Below the pieces are notes generated by a model, which worked only from the letters and a program-made list of their open reading frames with translations, ran no database searches and had not been told where the DNA came from. DNA of 64,000 nt from positions 4,774,001 to 4,838,000 of the forward strand of contig OZ005705.1 of the NCBI GenBank assembly GCA_963930775.1. Reading direction: 5' to 3'. This document shows, piece after piece, positions 33,826 through 54,300 of the stretch. Every line of letters begins with the position of its first letter. The stretch's first letter is position 1. A program made the position numbers and the translations under genes. This stretch comes from Cliona cf. orientalis (Eukaryota > Porifera > Demospongiae > Clionaida > Clionaidae).

Positions 33826-36800
33826 ATGGCCAGTAAACCGATCTGCAAGTACGGTGCATCGTGCTATCGCAAGAATCCTGATCATTTCAAGCAGTACTCT
33901 CATCCAGGTCGCTCTGAGGAGAAAGCCGATGATGAAAGGCAGGAGAAGAGGAGGGGGAGGGGAGTACCCACCAGACACACTGACGATGTGAGCTGTACTT
34001 ATGTAATCATACTACTCAGTGGATTCTATGGATGTTTTGCACCTATCAGTGTCAAGCCCCACGTTGCCTACCAGACCCAGTGGATGCATAAACTAGAGCT
34101 CTATAGAGCACATACCCCGCACGCTCTGTAGCCACTGTAGAGTAGTTCTGCAACACTCAGCAGAGGCGTTCATGACATGACAACCCTTTCCAACATCGTA
34201 CTTGAGCATGCGCAGTCGCATCCGCACACTATTATGCTAAAAGAGTGGGTATGGTCGATAAACCACAGGCATGCTGAACAGAAAATGCACAATTAGTAGC
34301 ACTAGTAAGCCTTTTTGAGAAATTCGCAACATGTAGAAACCAGTTTTTCACCGATATCTACCGATTGGTTGTGCTTACAGCATGCACAGACGCCTACGAG
34401 ATCTGGCGATTTTCGTGCCGACAACAATGACGACAACAGACGGACAAACCGATTGCTTTACTCCTTGCGCATGCGCGCGGGGTAAAAAATTAATATTAGA
34501 TGATTATCTATGTATGGTGGCACCGTGGGGATTAGGCATTTTTGATAGTTGCTTGCCCTAGGCCTGCTCCTTGGGCCAAGCAGCAAGTCGAGTCTTGGTC
34601 AAATAATAAATGTATATGATACGAGTCATTCAAGTAGCCTATTCTGTTTCTTAAGCAAAGACTCACCCCTAGGGACATCAAGTCAATGCTGATGTCATCA
34701 TGAAGGTCTAATCTCCCTTGGTTAGTATTGGGTGTGGCAGGTGGGACTCAGCACTGATAGGTGCATTATGACTGTGTCTTACTTTGGCTGCAAGCTTGTA
34801 TCTCATTTTGATATCAGGCTGGTGAATGCTCACCCCCTAAAGGTAAAGGAACCATCACTGCCTACTTTGAGAAGAAGCAGCTTCCAGGAAAGAGAACAGA
34901 GAGGGATTCATCTGCTGAGTCAGCTGGGGAGGAGGGAGATAACAGGAGAGAGGAGGAGCCAGAAGAAAAGTCTCCTCCCACCAAGAGACTGAAGCAAGAG
35001 GCAGGGTCACCACCATCAGACAAGAAGGAAAGGTAAGTTCGCTGGGCTGACTAGTCTGGAGTTTGGCGTAGGCAATCTTCACAGAATCAGCAATAGTTGT
35101 GGTTCCTTGCAAAAGTGAAAATTGAGGCAGAATCCCTAATTGCTAGTTCTAAAACAAAAGTAATGTACATGTATGTTATGTTTCATCACCTATAATGAGG
35201 TATTCTGCCCCTTTCCCCTCCTCCTCAGTAGCAGTAGTGTCACTTTTAGTGATGAGCTGGCCAGAGAGAGTGATGACGTGAAGGAGAATGTACAAAGAAA
35301 GTTCCTTATTCAAATGCCAGATGATTTTTATCAGTTTTGGGAATTCTGCAGATCATCCAATCTTCAAAGTAAGTACTTTTTAGACAATAATAATTTTATT
35401 TCATTCGGTTCTTCCAAACCTATGCAGCTGTCCTGGAGTCTATCCTTGGTGTTGTTCTGGTGGGTCCTTATGACGCTCTCTCTGGAAGGCTGAAGGGAGT
35501 TCCATGGGAGAGGTGTGTACTGCACAGCCGGCACTACTATGACCCTCCAGAGATGGTCACAGTGCTAGAGGCGGTGGGAGACAGCACTAATGGCTTCCAT
35601 GTTGGATATTTTAGGTACATGTACATGTACAAGGGTGATATACATGTGTACATGTGTATAGCATGCAGTTATCGCTGTCCATAATTTTGATGTTCCTACC
35701 AAGTGCATCTGCAGATAATTGTGTATGCCACTGGATGAGTTGGAATGCAGAGTTAACTAGAGCTCTGTAGAGCACATACCCCGCGCGCACATTGCACAAT
35801 CTATGGAGTTGCTTTTGTGTGCATGGTTATAATAATAATTCTGTGAACTTCAAAAAATTAGTGGAAATGCTGTTTAATCGTACGTAGCTACCGGAGGTCT
35901 CGGTGACAAAAAGCACTCTCTCTGCACCAGATCTAGACTACTAGGAGATATTGACTGATACTTCCAATATTTATAGCCATCTTACATTATGATTTAGCTC
36001 CATAGGGCTGCAGATTTCAGCTCTGTCGGCAGATATGCGGATAGACTATGGATTTCACAAGCATGATTAATTTCGTTACCAGTCATATTCTTGGCTACTT
36101 GGTTGTGCGCATGAGCAGAAAACACAATGGTATGCATTATGCATTGAGTAGGCACTGTCGATAGGCGTGGTTACATTAGCTAACAAAAAGGCACTATTTG
36201 TGATGCCCGTGGACCGTGTCCATCGATTTGACGCACAATGAAGCCAGTTTTTCGCCGAATTCGATTGATTCATTGTGTTTATGAGTCGCTTAGATGCCTA
36301 CATCTCGAGATATGGCGATTTTTTTGCTCACAACGACAACGACAATGACACGACCGATTACTTTACCCCTTGCGCATGCGTGCGGGGTAATTAATGTGTA
36401 CATGTACCATATCATATAGCGGGAAACTTCAGTGATATTATTGAAAAACGTGTGGTTTTTTCTGATAAAGGTTGTACATCGATCCATATTAAATCCCCAT
36501 GCTCAGTAACAATTTATGTACTTTTCTGCGGTTATTAAGTAATTATGATGTAATCCATGAGGTAATTATGAGAAAATTCAGGGCTTCCATATAGGCCATG
36601 GAGCCTTTCTGAGACTGATCTGAAGTTTGGAAGCTGTACTGCGTTATCAAGTTCGTCTCCTGTGATTGTAGCATCAAAAACTTGTCTCTGTCGAGGTTGA
36701 GAATCGGTCTCAGACTGATTGAGGCACCGGCATCAGACTGTACACACACTATATTGACGACCTTTTACCATATGCATCATTAATGCAGCTACTGGGGATG

Positions 36801-38326
36801 TGGTCAAGTGTTTCATATAAACATCATGAGAATTCGATTTCTTACATTAAATTGGACCATACATTCATTAGAATAAGTTCAGTAATATTGTGCTAACACA
36901 CACACATACCAATAATGACAGGGATGACCCCGGAAACTTAACTGACTTCTGGTTAGTTTCTAATTACTCAGAAGAAGGTTGTGAGATCAACATTGAAGGA
37001 AGGAGCTTGTTCACTGTTGTTAGGTAATTTTACAGTTTAATATAGCCAAGTATAATTAATGCTACCTATTGGCATATGTGTTATATTCTCTCAAAATAAG
37101 TCCCCAGAAACCCTTTTTACCTCGTTCATAGTAATTATAAACATGCAGGATTTTTTGTCTGGACGGGGAAGTTTTGTAAGTGTGCACGAATAATTTCAGC
37201 TCAGCGAGAATCAACAAAAATGCTTTTATTCATAGTCTGAATCGTTTATCTATCAGGCAGTGATGGCCTATTGGTTTGGCTAGTATCATAGAGTTGGTCA
37301 TGTGACAGTAGCTCCAATTCTTACTGCTCTATTGGAGAACCGAGAGTAGACACTGTAGATAGCTGTATGGGGGTTGGTGGTGGGGGTTAAGGTCGTCTGT
37401 TAGAAGTAAGCTTATGTTCGAGGTGCATTGCTGCTGGAAAAAGGTTGGTCTTGTTTTGGGAGGATACGATATACTGCACTGTTTTGATATTGGTGGTGAT
37501 TAGGACACTCTGTATTCCGTTTAGATCCCTTGCCTCCAAAAGACTTGAGGAGAAGTCCCTTCCATCCTTCCAGAGGAAGCAGCTCACCAACCTAATCTCA
37601 CAGTTGGACATTGAGATATCCAAGCAGGATATATCTGACACTCACCAGAAGGAGCTCAGCAAACAGCGTGGCAAGGAAGTGGTCACCAGGTGCTTCCACA
37701 AGATGGGCATTGTGGTACCATATGACAGGAACACAGAGCTGGGATACAGACCACTGCCCCTTACTGATAGTAAGTCAACTGCTATCTCTAATCATATGTA
37801 TAGCTGAAAAATTTGCGCGTGGTGCAAATTTTTGTGGTTGTTGCCACGTCCGCCAAATAATCCTGCATGTGCCTAGTACGGGAACTATTTAAGGGCGGGG
37901 TTGTTTCGTTCAGCTCGAGCCTGTGGGAATAATTCAAGGGTGGAGAGATTTCAAGGAATACGGTGTCCATGTGGGAAGGGACTATCACTGCATCCCTTTC
38001 TCTCCACTCCTCTGTTTGCAGGAGAGCTGCGGAAGTTGCTGAATAAGATCGCCAACTGCTCGAGTGACAAGGCAAGGTGTGACCAAGCATTTGAGCCACT
38101 GCAGGAGATCATCACCTTTGTGCAGTTTGCCAATGATGAGTGTGACTATGGCATGGGCCTTGAACTAGGTCTGAACTTGTTTTGCCATGGTGACGTCTAC
38201 TTTCATAACGTGATTGGTCACTTATTACCCCTGGCTTATGATTTATTGCATAGAGAGGAGTATGGTAAGATTATACAGGAACACTTGAAACATAGAAATC
38301 AAACTCCACTTAATTTTAGACAGTGA
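33826..38326 (+). CDS. HPF1: Histone PARylation factor 1 with N-terminal PBZ zinc finger
   Basis: Seven exons join to 451 residues: 33826-33987, 34818-35032, 35229-35368, 35428-35614, 36922-37023, 37525-37769 and 38022-38326. HPF1 binds PARP1/2 and completes their active site so that serine is ADP-ribosylated. The core begins at about residue 145 ([12 protein letters not shown]) and includes [13 protein letters not shown] and [31 protein letters not shown] holds Asp389-Glu390, matching the catalytic glutamate pair of human HPF1. The first exon encodes a PBZ poly(ADP-ribose)-binding finger with Cys7, Cys13, His20 and His26 ([20 protein letters not shown], then YSH), absent from human HPF1. The linker has a PIP-box-like KGTITAYF (64-71) and an NLS-like PPTKRLKQE. 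The last exon could extend into an unseen intron, but the open frame ends naturally at 38326. Confidence 0.92.
34093..34487. mobile_element. MITE-like element, CCCCGC family copy 1
   Basis: The left end CTAGAGCTCTATAGAGCACA leads into TACCCCGC; the right end reads GCGCATGCGCGCGGGGTAA. Ends are inverted. It closely matches 53348-53761. It lies in HPF1 intron 1. Confidence 0.75.
35755..36392. mobile_element. MITE-like element, CCCCGC family copy 2
   Basis: It has the same ends as 34093-34487 (CTAGAGCTCTGTAGAGCACA and GCGCATGCGTGCGGGGTAAT) but a longer, different interior. It lies in HPF1 intron 4. Confidence 0.7.
36436..36870. repeat. Repeat family R1 copy split by an insertion
   Basis: 36436-36483 and 36822-36870 match adjacent parts of the reverse-oriented R1 copy at 28265-28372. 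About 340 bp of unrelated sequence separates them. HPF1 intron 4. Confidence 0.55.
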
Positions 38327-38902
38327 TATACGTACTCTGTGCAAAAAGATGTTTTTAAATGTAATAATTATATTATCACGAGTGACGTCAGTAAACGCCA
38401 TGCATCCTGAGTGTGCATGATATGACTCCCAAAGGTGCGTTGTACATAATAATATTATTATTATAGCTAGAAATGCACTGCATCTAGCTACAAGCACACT
38501 CAAATTTTAAGTCTACCACAGTAAAAAGATGACATTGTCCGAGTTCATTGACCTTGGTGCCACAATTTGCTCTGCTTATACCTACGTATGTACACATGTA
38601 TAATAATAATAATAATAATTATACAGACTGTCATACACTATACTTGAAATGTTCACACTTATCTGTAGACCACTAGTAATGTTATTACAATGATGGCATA
38701 CACTTAGTGGTGATTATAATATAGTACACTGAGCATCAAATTTAAATGTTTCTTGGTATGCAAGATGAGTGCTTATTATTATAATAATATTATTGCACAG
38801 TATTATACATTATAAGAAAAGGAGTATGTTGGAAATTCTGATGGATTAAGAAATGAGTGATGAATAATTAACTTGTGTTCTTATTTGAAGAGTGATTCAA
38901 AC
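38327..38902. other. Spacer between convergent HPF1 and kinase receptor B
   Basis: AT-rich, with repeated ATAATAATATTATT motifs; it should hold both 3' UTRs. No exon seen. Confidence 0.55.
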
Positions 38903-45888
<6,986 letters not shown>

Positions 45889-46101
45889 CGTTGAGAACTC
45901 TTCTCCTGACTTGTAAGAAAGTTCGCATATCTATTATCATAATAAATATTATTATGCGTCGGTTGAGTGCCAGGAACAGGTGACACCGATCGGACATCCA
46001 CTTTCCTGCCATCCATTCTTCAGCCTTTAATACCCGTTTGCCCTCATTACAAGCCACTCCCCCCGATCTATCGGGACTTCAAAGACCAGACATGATTGAT
46101 C
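45889..46101. promoter_or_regulatory. Upstream region of receptor B
   Basis: 213 bp between the receptor B start and a possible plus-strand gene start at 46102. It should hold the receptor B promoter. It contains TATTATGCG and CCCCCCGATCTATCGGGAC (a short GATCTATC-type palindrome). No clear TATA box. Confidence 0.35.
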
Positions 46102-46556
46102 ATGGCAGACGATGGAACTATCAGTTTGCACTGTCAGCATGCAAGTGCATTAGGAAGTGATGTCAAGGTGAGATGCGTACCGCCGCGCATGCGTACATGT
46201 ACCACGATCAAGTTTGGAAATGACAGCATTAGAAATGTCAAGTTTGAAAATATCAACTTTGGAAATGACCAAGTCTCGAGTTTGAAATGGCCCTTCTCGG
46301 TCACCGTAATGCATGGTTGACCGTCCATTCTGCATCATTGGCATGAATATTATTAAATGGTGATAAATTATTGTAGATCAAAAAATTGGTGTGGGCGGCT
46401 GATGAGAAACTAACTGGGGCCAACTCAATGCCAGCCAACTACCCAAACAATGCTCTTTGTTTCAGGCATATCAGTATCAAATATCTATGCTGCCATGTGT
46501 GCTGCATATTCAGCTCCATCCAATTGTTATGACTCCTCTCAAGTGCCAAGTTGAAG
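46102..46556 (+). CDS. Possible two-exon start of an unrecognised gene
   Basis: An ATG at 46102 opens 22 codons (MADDGTISLHCQHASALGSD, then VK) to a good donor (AAG|GTGAGA) at 46167. A good acceptor (TTTGTTTCAG) leads to 46466-46556 in the same phase (AYQYQISMLPCVLHIQLHPI continuing to KCQVE), which ends at a donor GTACAT. I do not recognise the protein and cannot find the next exon before the convergent receptor C at 48343. It is either a small gene with exons I missed or a chance match. Confidence 0.3.
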
Positions 46557-48343
46557 GTACATAATAATATTATGCTGTGTAAATCAACCATACCTGATCT
46601 ATTCTGATGTGGTTCTAGTCATGAAGTAGTTGCTCTCTCTTAATTAGCGCTTTGGTTAAGAGTAGAGTGTCAATGACATCTTTTAACTGGGTGCAATTAA
46701 TGGACTCAAAAGTGCACATTCCTATGCCATTGTTATATTATAGCTGTGGAGGAAAAATTAGTATCATCAAATTTAACATAATAATAATTGTACTGATTCC
46801 AGCATAATGATTTGGTCTGTGTTCACAACATTCAAGCCGCTAATTAGAATTGGACCTTAATTTCATCACCACCAGATCAGTAAGCTTAGATATAATTTTT
46901 GGGGGATGGATTCCCCAGTCTTTACTGGACATTAATTATGATCAAGCTACATAAGTGGTAGTGTACATACAACTATGAACAAAAAATTTAATAGGTAATA
47001 TAGAAACTGAGGAAATAGATATTATGTATCTAATTATAAATTGAACGTGGGAGAAAATTTAATCCCCATTTTATAGAGTAGTGTATACACCTAACTTAGT
47101 GATAGTTCCGTAATGAAACTATAATTTTAAATAGGATATGGTTCATTCCTTCTATATATTAGGAAAGGGCATTGATTGCTCATAATATTTGTTGTGAGGT
47201 AATAAGCAATCACTGACTTATTTTGCATGTACACATGTGCCCGGCCATGAGAGAATTTGATGTTTGATAGAGATAATAATTTATTACAATGTGTATGTAA
47301 GACAGATTTTAACCACTGGTGAGATTTATATAATTATACTAATAGTGCGAGCGCATGTCATGATCAGTAGCACAATAGACTATGCTTGGTTTCTTCTGAG
47401 GTCAAAGGTGATAATAAATTCCTTGCTCCTTTGTGATTTGTGATTAATGCTGACAGATTTCTGTATGACCTCTCCTACCCCTTCCCCAGCAGAACAATGC
47501 CATGCAACCCTGTTGTTCTAACCCAATATTAAACCCTATACCCTACCCTCTGCCTAATGACTATATACCTCCATGCAGAAATCTGTTAGTAATTGTAGAA
47601 GATACCTCTCGATAGCCAACAGATTGCATTTTGTTACAACTAATGATCTAATAGTAAGTTGCATGAACATCCTCGAAATCAGGACACTGCCTATTATATA
47701 ATACAGCAGACATATACGATATCTGGCTGAGATCCACCCCACTCCCCCCCTCCCCCCCCTCCCCCCCCCCCCCCCCAACCATGTGGTTGTGACAGATCAC
47801 TTCCTGTTTGAAGACAACATAAGTAATGTAACCTTTCCAATGCATCCTTAACTACAATAACCACATCCTACAATCATGAGAGCAGTACCACTGATCCAGG
47901 AACTACTCTTGATCACAGATATATATAATTAATAATATAGGACATGATGTGTATATACGTTGTTGCAAAAGGTAATCTCTCCATGTCTCATCTTCTATAG
48001 TCTCCTAGCTAGGGATTTTGCCCTCTGGTTCTAGCAACCAATACCTATACAATACTGTGATGTTATTACCTCAGTTTCAAAGATGAACGCCGGAGGAGCA
48101 CCTTAGTCATGCATGTAATAATCAGCCCTTGATCTCGTGCACTACCGCGTAATCCACATGGACAAGAATGACAATATCTCACACTGTCTTTCCCTACTGG
48201 ACCTATTACAGGAATGATACTCTACAGTTGTAAAATTTCACACAATTGATATAATAATATTATATAGAAACTGCAAATAAAACATTCCAAAATTATTGGT
48301 TTAGATGGGAAATGTATGCATGATTCAGTTGATTGTAATGCTG
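46557..48343. other. AT-rich spacer between receptors B and C
   Basis: No convincing exon. It contains a long C-rich block at about 47738-47776 and several AATAATATT stretches. The 3' UTR of receptor C lies at its right end. Confidence 0.5.
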
Positions 48344-51300
48344 TTATTTGATTGCTCCATTTACAAGACTGCCATCCTCTGATGGACTCTGTATGCGAAT
48401 CTCAATACCAGTACTGGAGGTTGTGGAGATTTGATCCTCCTTTGGTTTTCTTAGCTTGAGCAGAGGAGAAGCTCTAGGGGAGGCACTTGGGGAGGCTTTG
48501 GGGGAGGGTCGTGGTGACATCTTGGATTTGTTCTTGTCACCATCCTTGAATTTCATCTTATTGGAGTCCAACTGCATTGCTAGTGCTTCAGCACTGACCA
48601 AGACATCTCTGTCGTTATTGGGAGACTCAGCTACCGTAGTAGCATTGGCTGTTTCATTGCTGGGTAGATCATGTGTCGATGTGAATGGGTTAAAATTAAT
48701 GTCCAGATAACCAGCGACGATCTCTGTATATTTGGATATTGTTACAACAGTATCACTGAAGGAGGGTCTGTCTTCAGGTTGTTTGCTCCAACAGTTCATC
48801 ATTAAAGAATACCTGGAGAGGGGAGAGAGAGAGAGAAGAGAACAGATGAAGAGAGAGAGACAGACTACCATATTATACTAATTTTACCCCACACGCACAT
48901 ATGCAGCAAGGGATAAAGTAATTAGTTGTGTCTATCGTCAGCATAAAAATCATCAGACCTGGAGATCTAGGCATCTAAGCACCTCATAAGCGTAACAAAT
49001 CAATCGAACTTGGTGCAAAACTAGCTTCAGTATGTTTCAGGATGCAGATGCAGCGTGCGGGGTATGTGCTCTACAGAGCTCTAGTTCCTCAACCAAAAAG
49101 TGCTCCCCGTATGGAAGGGCTAAAATAGCTGGTATAATACTGTGCATGCTCACAGCTGACAGTCATAGCCAGCTACAGCCGCAACAACTTTGGATTATCC
49201 CCATTACATGAACACTAAAGGGAATTTGTTACAGTACTCTGGAGGCTTATTGGGCCAACACACTTCATACATGTATATGCTTGGAAGAATGGAACTCATA
49301 GCCACAATTGTGGTATCCAACAAACCAAACTACTTCAGACAAGTTTCAAGCCGTTAGCTATTTGCTATTAGTCACCTATACTACTTTGAGTGGAGCTTCT
49401 AGCCACTAGGTAACTAGAGCTCTCTAGAGCATATACCTAACCCCACATGCACTGGATATTTGGCATCATAGCATACTGCTGTGTACATTGTACCATAGTA
49501 GCCAAGTTTTGAAGAGGAGAGACTGGGACAAAGTGGAAAATATAATTTAAGTGCGCGAAATTTTACGGACTACGCCCACTTTTGAGCGACCACACCCATT
49601 TTTGGGTGACTATTTACTGCCACACCCACTAAACTTCGAGATATACGGACTGAACTTTGATAATAGTACTGAGTTTATGCTTGTGCCACACCTCCATTTG
49701 TGTAATCGAGCTGGATTCTGGGACAATGCTGCAAAATCAGGCAAACCGGGACACAACCGGGACATAGGGCCAAATTCTGGGACTGTCCGGCCAAACTGGG
49801 ACACTTGGCAACTATGTTGTACATAGCCTGTACTGTACCTTCTTAAGTTTTATGATATTATGACAACCATTACCTACAATGAGTTCAAGCATGCATACCT
49901 AGGCGTCGTCACTAGGCATGGCTGAATAAGAGCAAGATTTGTTGCATTCATGGCCGTTATCAAGTTTTTTAAATTTGAAGCCAAAATTCATCAGTTGTTC
50001 ACCAGTTTTGATGGTATTTTGGCCCCCACTTAACATGTACCGTATAGCACTTAAATTTCGTGGGACCTAATTTTCGCTGTTTTCGCGGATACAGCGGCTT
50101 CCGCGAAAATTATTCAACGAAAATTTCCAATGCCCACGAGCGCGCGCCCATACCAGGCCGGAACCGCGAAATTTATTCAACGAAAACTTTGTAGAGAGCT
50201 ATCCGCGAATTAAGGCGCTATACGGTACTCCTAGCATACATGCACTGGCATGGTTTGCCATGATCAAAATTAATAGTACAGTTATCTACTATATTACAAC
50301 GCAGAGGTATACCCTCATGATTGATAGATTACTAGCCTGCTTTGTTACCCCACACTGCTAGGGGTGAAATAATTGGCTCTATCATTACAATAAATTTGTT
50401 GTTGTCTACTACATACAATCACCTGATCTCGACTATTAGGCATTTTAGTTGGTGGCCAATGCTCTCACAATAAGTTTGGCTTAGCCAATTAGGTACCAAA
50501 CAAATATCAAAGCCATGCAGAGATCCGTACTACCTATTTAATACTAAGTTGCATAAAACTTGCAGTTGTATGGATTTTATTATTACCGTATTTCCTCGAA
50601 ATCTTGCCGCACCTCGAAATCCCGCCGCCCTCGAAATCTCGCCGCATGAAAAAGGGTTGTCGGATTCAAAGTACGCGGAATGCAGGTGCACGCGTGCGAT
50701 TCGCACTATCAGCACATGCTAGCATTCAATTCTAACTAACGCACATGGACGAGTGCGCAGGCACGAGGCGGGTGAGTGGACTAGTCGACGCCCTCGAAAT
50801 CTCGCCGCCCTTGAAATCTCGCCGCAGAGTGCAGCAACTTGAAATTAAATCTTGCCGCGGTGAGATTTCGAGGAAATACGGTATCCCATGCATCGCAAGG
50901 AGTTAAGCAATCCATTTATATATCTGCTTGTCTGCCTTTTTATCCATCAGTCAGTCTGTCAGCACAAAATTGCCAGATATAATATAGTAGCGCTCACATT
51001 TCATCCGGGCAAGCTGCATTCAGTGGTTTGTTCAATCTCTGTTCAGTGTCGAGCATCTGAGAGAGCAGCAGAGGGTCCACCCCAGGATAGGGAGTCTTTC
51101 CTCCACTGAATATCTCCCAACATGTTACTCCAAATGACCACTGTTGGGAATAAAGAATAGTTGAGTACACAGTACCTTTAGAATTCGGCTCTAGTTTGTC
51201 CCCCCCCCCCCCCCCGCCCCATACACGTACCAAACCGTTAATTATTCTAATTCAATTGACCAGAGTAGTTTGCCTTAGAAGTAGAAGCAGTATTATTCTT

Positions 51301-54300
51301 GTAAGGTGCATACCAGTGAGCACAAAACCAGGGCAGAATAGTGGCAAGCCATATTATGCACAAGTGCGTGGCAAACAATGGCAACCACGAACATGTGCTT
51401 TATTACAACTACATAATCTAAGCCCTAGCCACTGGGTAGATGGCCATGTAAAACGAACAGTTCAAATACCTACTAGGAGTAGTAGGGGTAGTACAACTCT
51501 AGACTGAAACCTACCACATCTGACTTCTCTGAGAACACACCATCAGAGAGACTCTCAGGCGCCATCCATTTGACAGGAAGTTTAACGGACTTATCTGATC
51601 CACTCTGCCTGAAGTAATTCTTGGAATAGACATCTTCAGAAAGACCAAAATCAGCAATCTTTATCACAAAGTGGATATCAATCCTGCATATACCGAAAAT
51701 CAGTATGAATTCTCTTATATCATTCCATTGTGAGAACACTCACATGCAGTTCCTTGCAGCGAGGTCTCTATGGATGAATTTCTCTCCAGCAAGATACTCC
51801 ATCCCACTAGCTATTTGCAAACACATCACAGTCAGTCTCTTCCTCACATCAATTTTCTGGAAACAAAATACAATGTCATATTATTATACAAGTCCCTATA
51901 TGTAGGCGGAGGAATTAAACATGTCGGGAGTTTGGGGGGGGGGGGTACGTGTGAAGTTTGCAGTCTTTACGCATGTACTTCCCTTTTTTTAATTACTCTA
52001 TGCTTACATAATATAATTAATATGACCAGGGTTTATGCCTGAGTTATGCAAGACACCAAATCTTATCAAACAATAAATTAGGGTCACAGTATTGATAAGC
52101 ATGGCTTGGCTCTGCAAGGGAGGAAGGGGGACACTACCCCCACTTCCGGCTAGTTGGGGGGAGGGGGGGGGGCCTGGGTATAAGACTGTGGTGATATCCT
52201 GTTTATGACACTGAAGTCTCGGCCAGCTGGCTTGGTTTGGTATTTTGACATCCTCTGTATTAATAGAGATATCTACTCCAGACAGGGGGCCACTAAAATG
52301 GCCATAACTCACTACTACTATCAAGGCATTATACTTGACTCCCACCCATGCACTGGTTGTAATACTAGTAAAAAGTGGTGGAAGCAGGGAGGCACCATGC
52401 AGGGGCACATGCCCCCTCCCCACCACCCCCCCCCCCCCCCCCCAGCTCAAATCCAGTTTGGACCAGCCTTCATTGGCACAACTTGTGTCACTGATATGCA
52501 GATATATGGACTAACAATACCAGTAGCACTTTACACACATTTTACAACCAGATAATAACAATGATGGTAATAATTAAGGCCTGTCCCTTGACAAGGAAAC
52601 AGCCACATTCCTGAAATTACAACAATCCACCAATTTGAAATACAAATTAGGAATTTTTGGACACATAAAATGACCATGACTCACCACATCATCATCAACT
52701 CCAACTGGTAGTACTAGATTGTTTCTCTCTTTCTTGAGGTAGTGGAGGAGGCTCCCATTGGCCATGTAGGGCATCACCACATAGGGAGCTGGACCTGCGT
52801 CCAGGCACACACCAATCAGATGGAGGACATTGGGATGATCAAAGTGCTTCATCTTGATGCTTTCCTCCATAATCTTATTCACTTGACTGTCGTCGAAGAA
52901 ACCTGGGTTGAATGTCAACACTACAGGTGCTGCTATCAAAAGAGGAAAATTTCCCTACCTTTCAAAGTCTTCACAGCCACTGTTGATGTCTTATATCCAA
53001 TATCTCCCTCAGGTTCAGTGTGTTGTGCCTTGTATACAACACCAAACTCTCCTGTTGTGTGAAGATAGGAACATGAATTGAGGTTGATGCACAAATCATT
53101 TCTGATATCATACCTTGACCGACACACTCCAGTAGCTTTAGTCTGGTGTAGGGGATGAGCATGTTACTGGACAGCTCTCTGATGATGCTGGAACTGATCC
53201 TGTTCATCATCTTGTTGTCCCTTGGTGTCAGTAGTGGTGCGACTGAGAGGCCCAGTTCCTGCTCTGTAGGGAAGTGGTCAAATTAATGCTTTTAACTGTA
53301 GCACTAAGATATCAATGAGGATCCAGAGGTGATACATGCATATTCATACTAGAGCTCTATAGAGCACATACCCCGCGTGCTCTGTAGCCACTGTAGTATT
53401 GCAACATTCTGAGGCATACATATGTAGCTGTTTCATGACGTGACGACCCTTTCCAACACCGTGCTTGAGCATGCGCAGTCGCATCTGCATACTATTATGC
53501 TAAAAGAGTGGGTGTGGTCGATAAACCACAGGCATGCCGAACAGAAAATGCACGATTTGTAGCACTAGTAAGCCCTTTTGTGAAGTTTGAAGCGCGTATA
53601 AACCAGTTTTTCACCGATATCTACCGATTGGTTGTGCTTACAGCACGCACAGACGCCTAGAACTCGAGATCTGGCGATTTTCGTGCCGACGACGACGACA
53701 ACGACGACGACAGACGGACAAACCGATTGCTTTACCCCTTGCGCATGCGCGCGGGGTAATAAACTAGCATACACACAAACGAAAGTGGACTTTACCCTAC
53801 TGCCAAGTAATCCATCCTATTCAAACCACACTGGGGAAAGATAAGTACTATGCTATTGTCTCTCTTCCTTGATGTATATCAAGGGTTTCAGTGGCCCTAA
53901 CTAGCTGCTCATGTTAACAGTTCCTTTTTATGGTGGAGAGGGTCTTTTTGGTGGCTAAAGTCCCCCCTTATCCCCTCCCCCCCACCACCAATTTTAAGCT
54001 CTGCATATATTATTTATAGGCATGGCAAATATCGCTGAGCTTAATTAGACCAAATTCTGGTTGTCACCAATAATAGTTACATGGCTGAAAGTGTACCAAT
54101 ATTGAGATACTGTAGCAGAGCATAAAGCAAAAACTCACTATTGCTATAGGGGTTAGGAACAGCTTGTGCTAGCCTTCTTGATCCATTGCTGCGGAGCTTC
54201 AAATCACCTCCAAAGTCAGAATCTTCTAGCTTATCTGTGAAGCTTGCATTGAGAGGTTCAATAGAAGTCCTACTTGGACTGTAGCAGACATACATGTACA

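Noticed and set aside
33826..34131. HPF1 first exon as a 101-residue stand-alone gene
   Set aside because: The ORF reads past a good GTGAGC donor at 33988 into a MITE-rich intron. Joining to 34818 keeps phase and leads to a complete HPF1.
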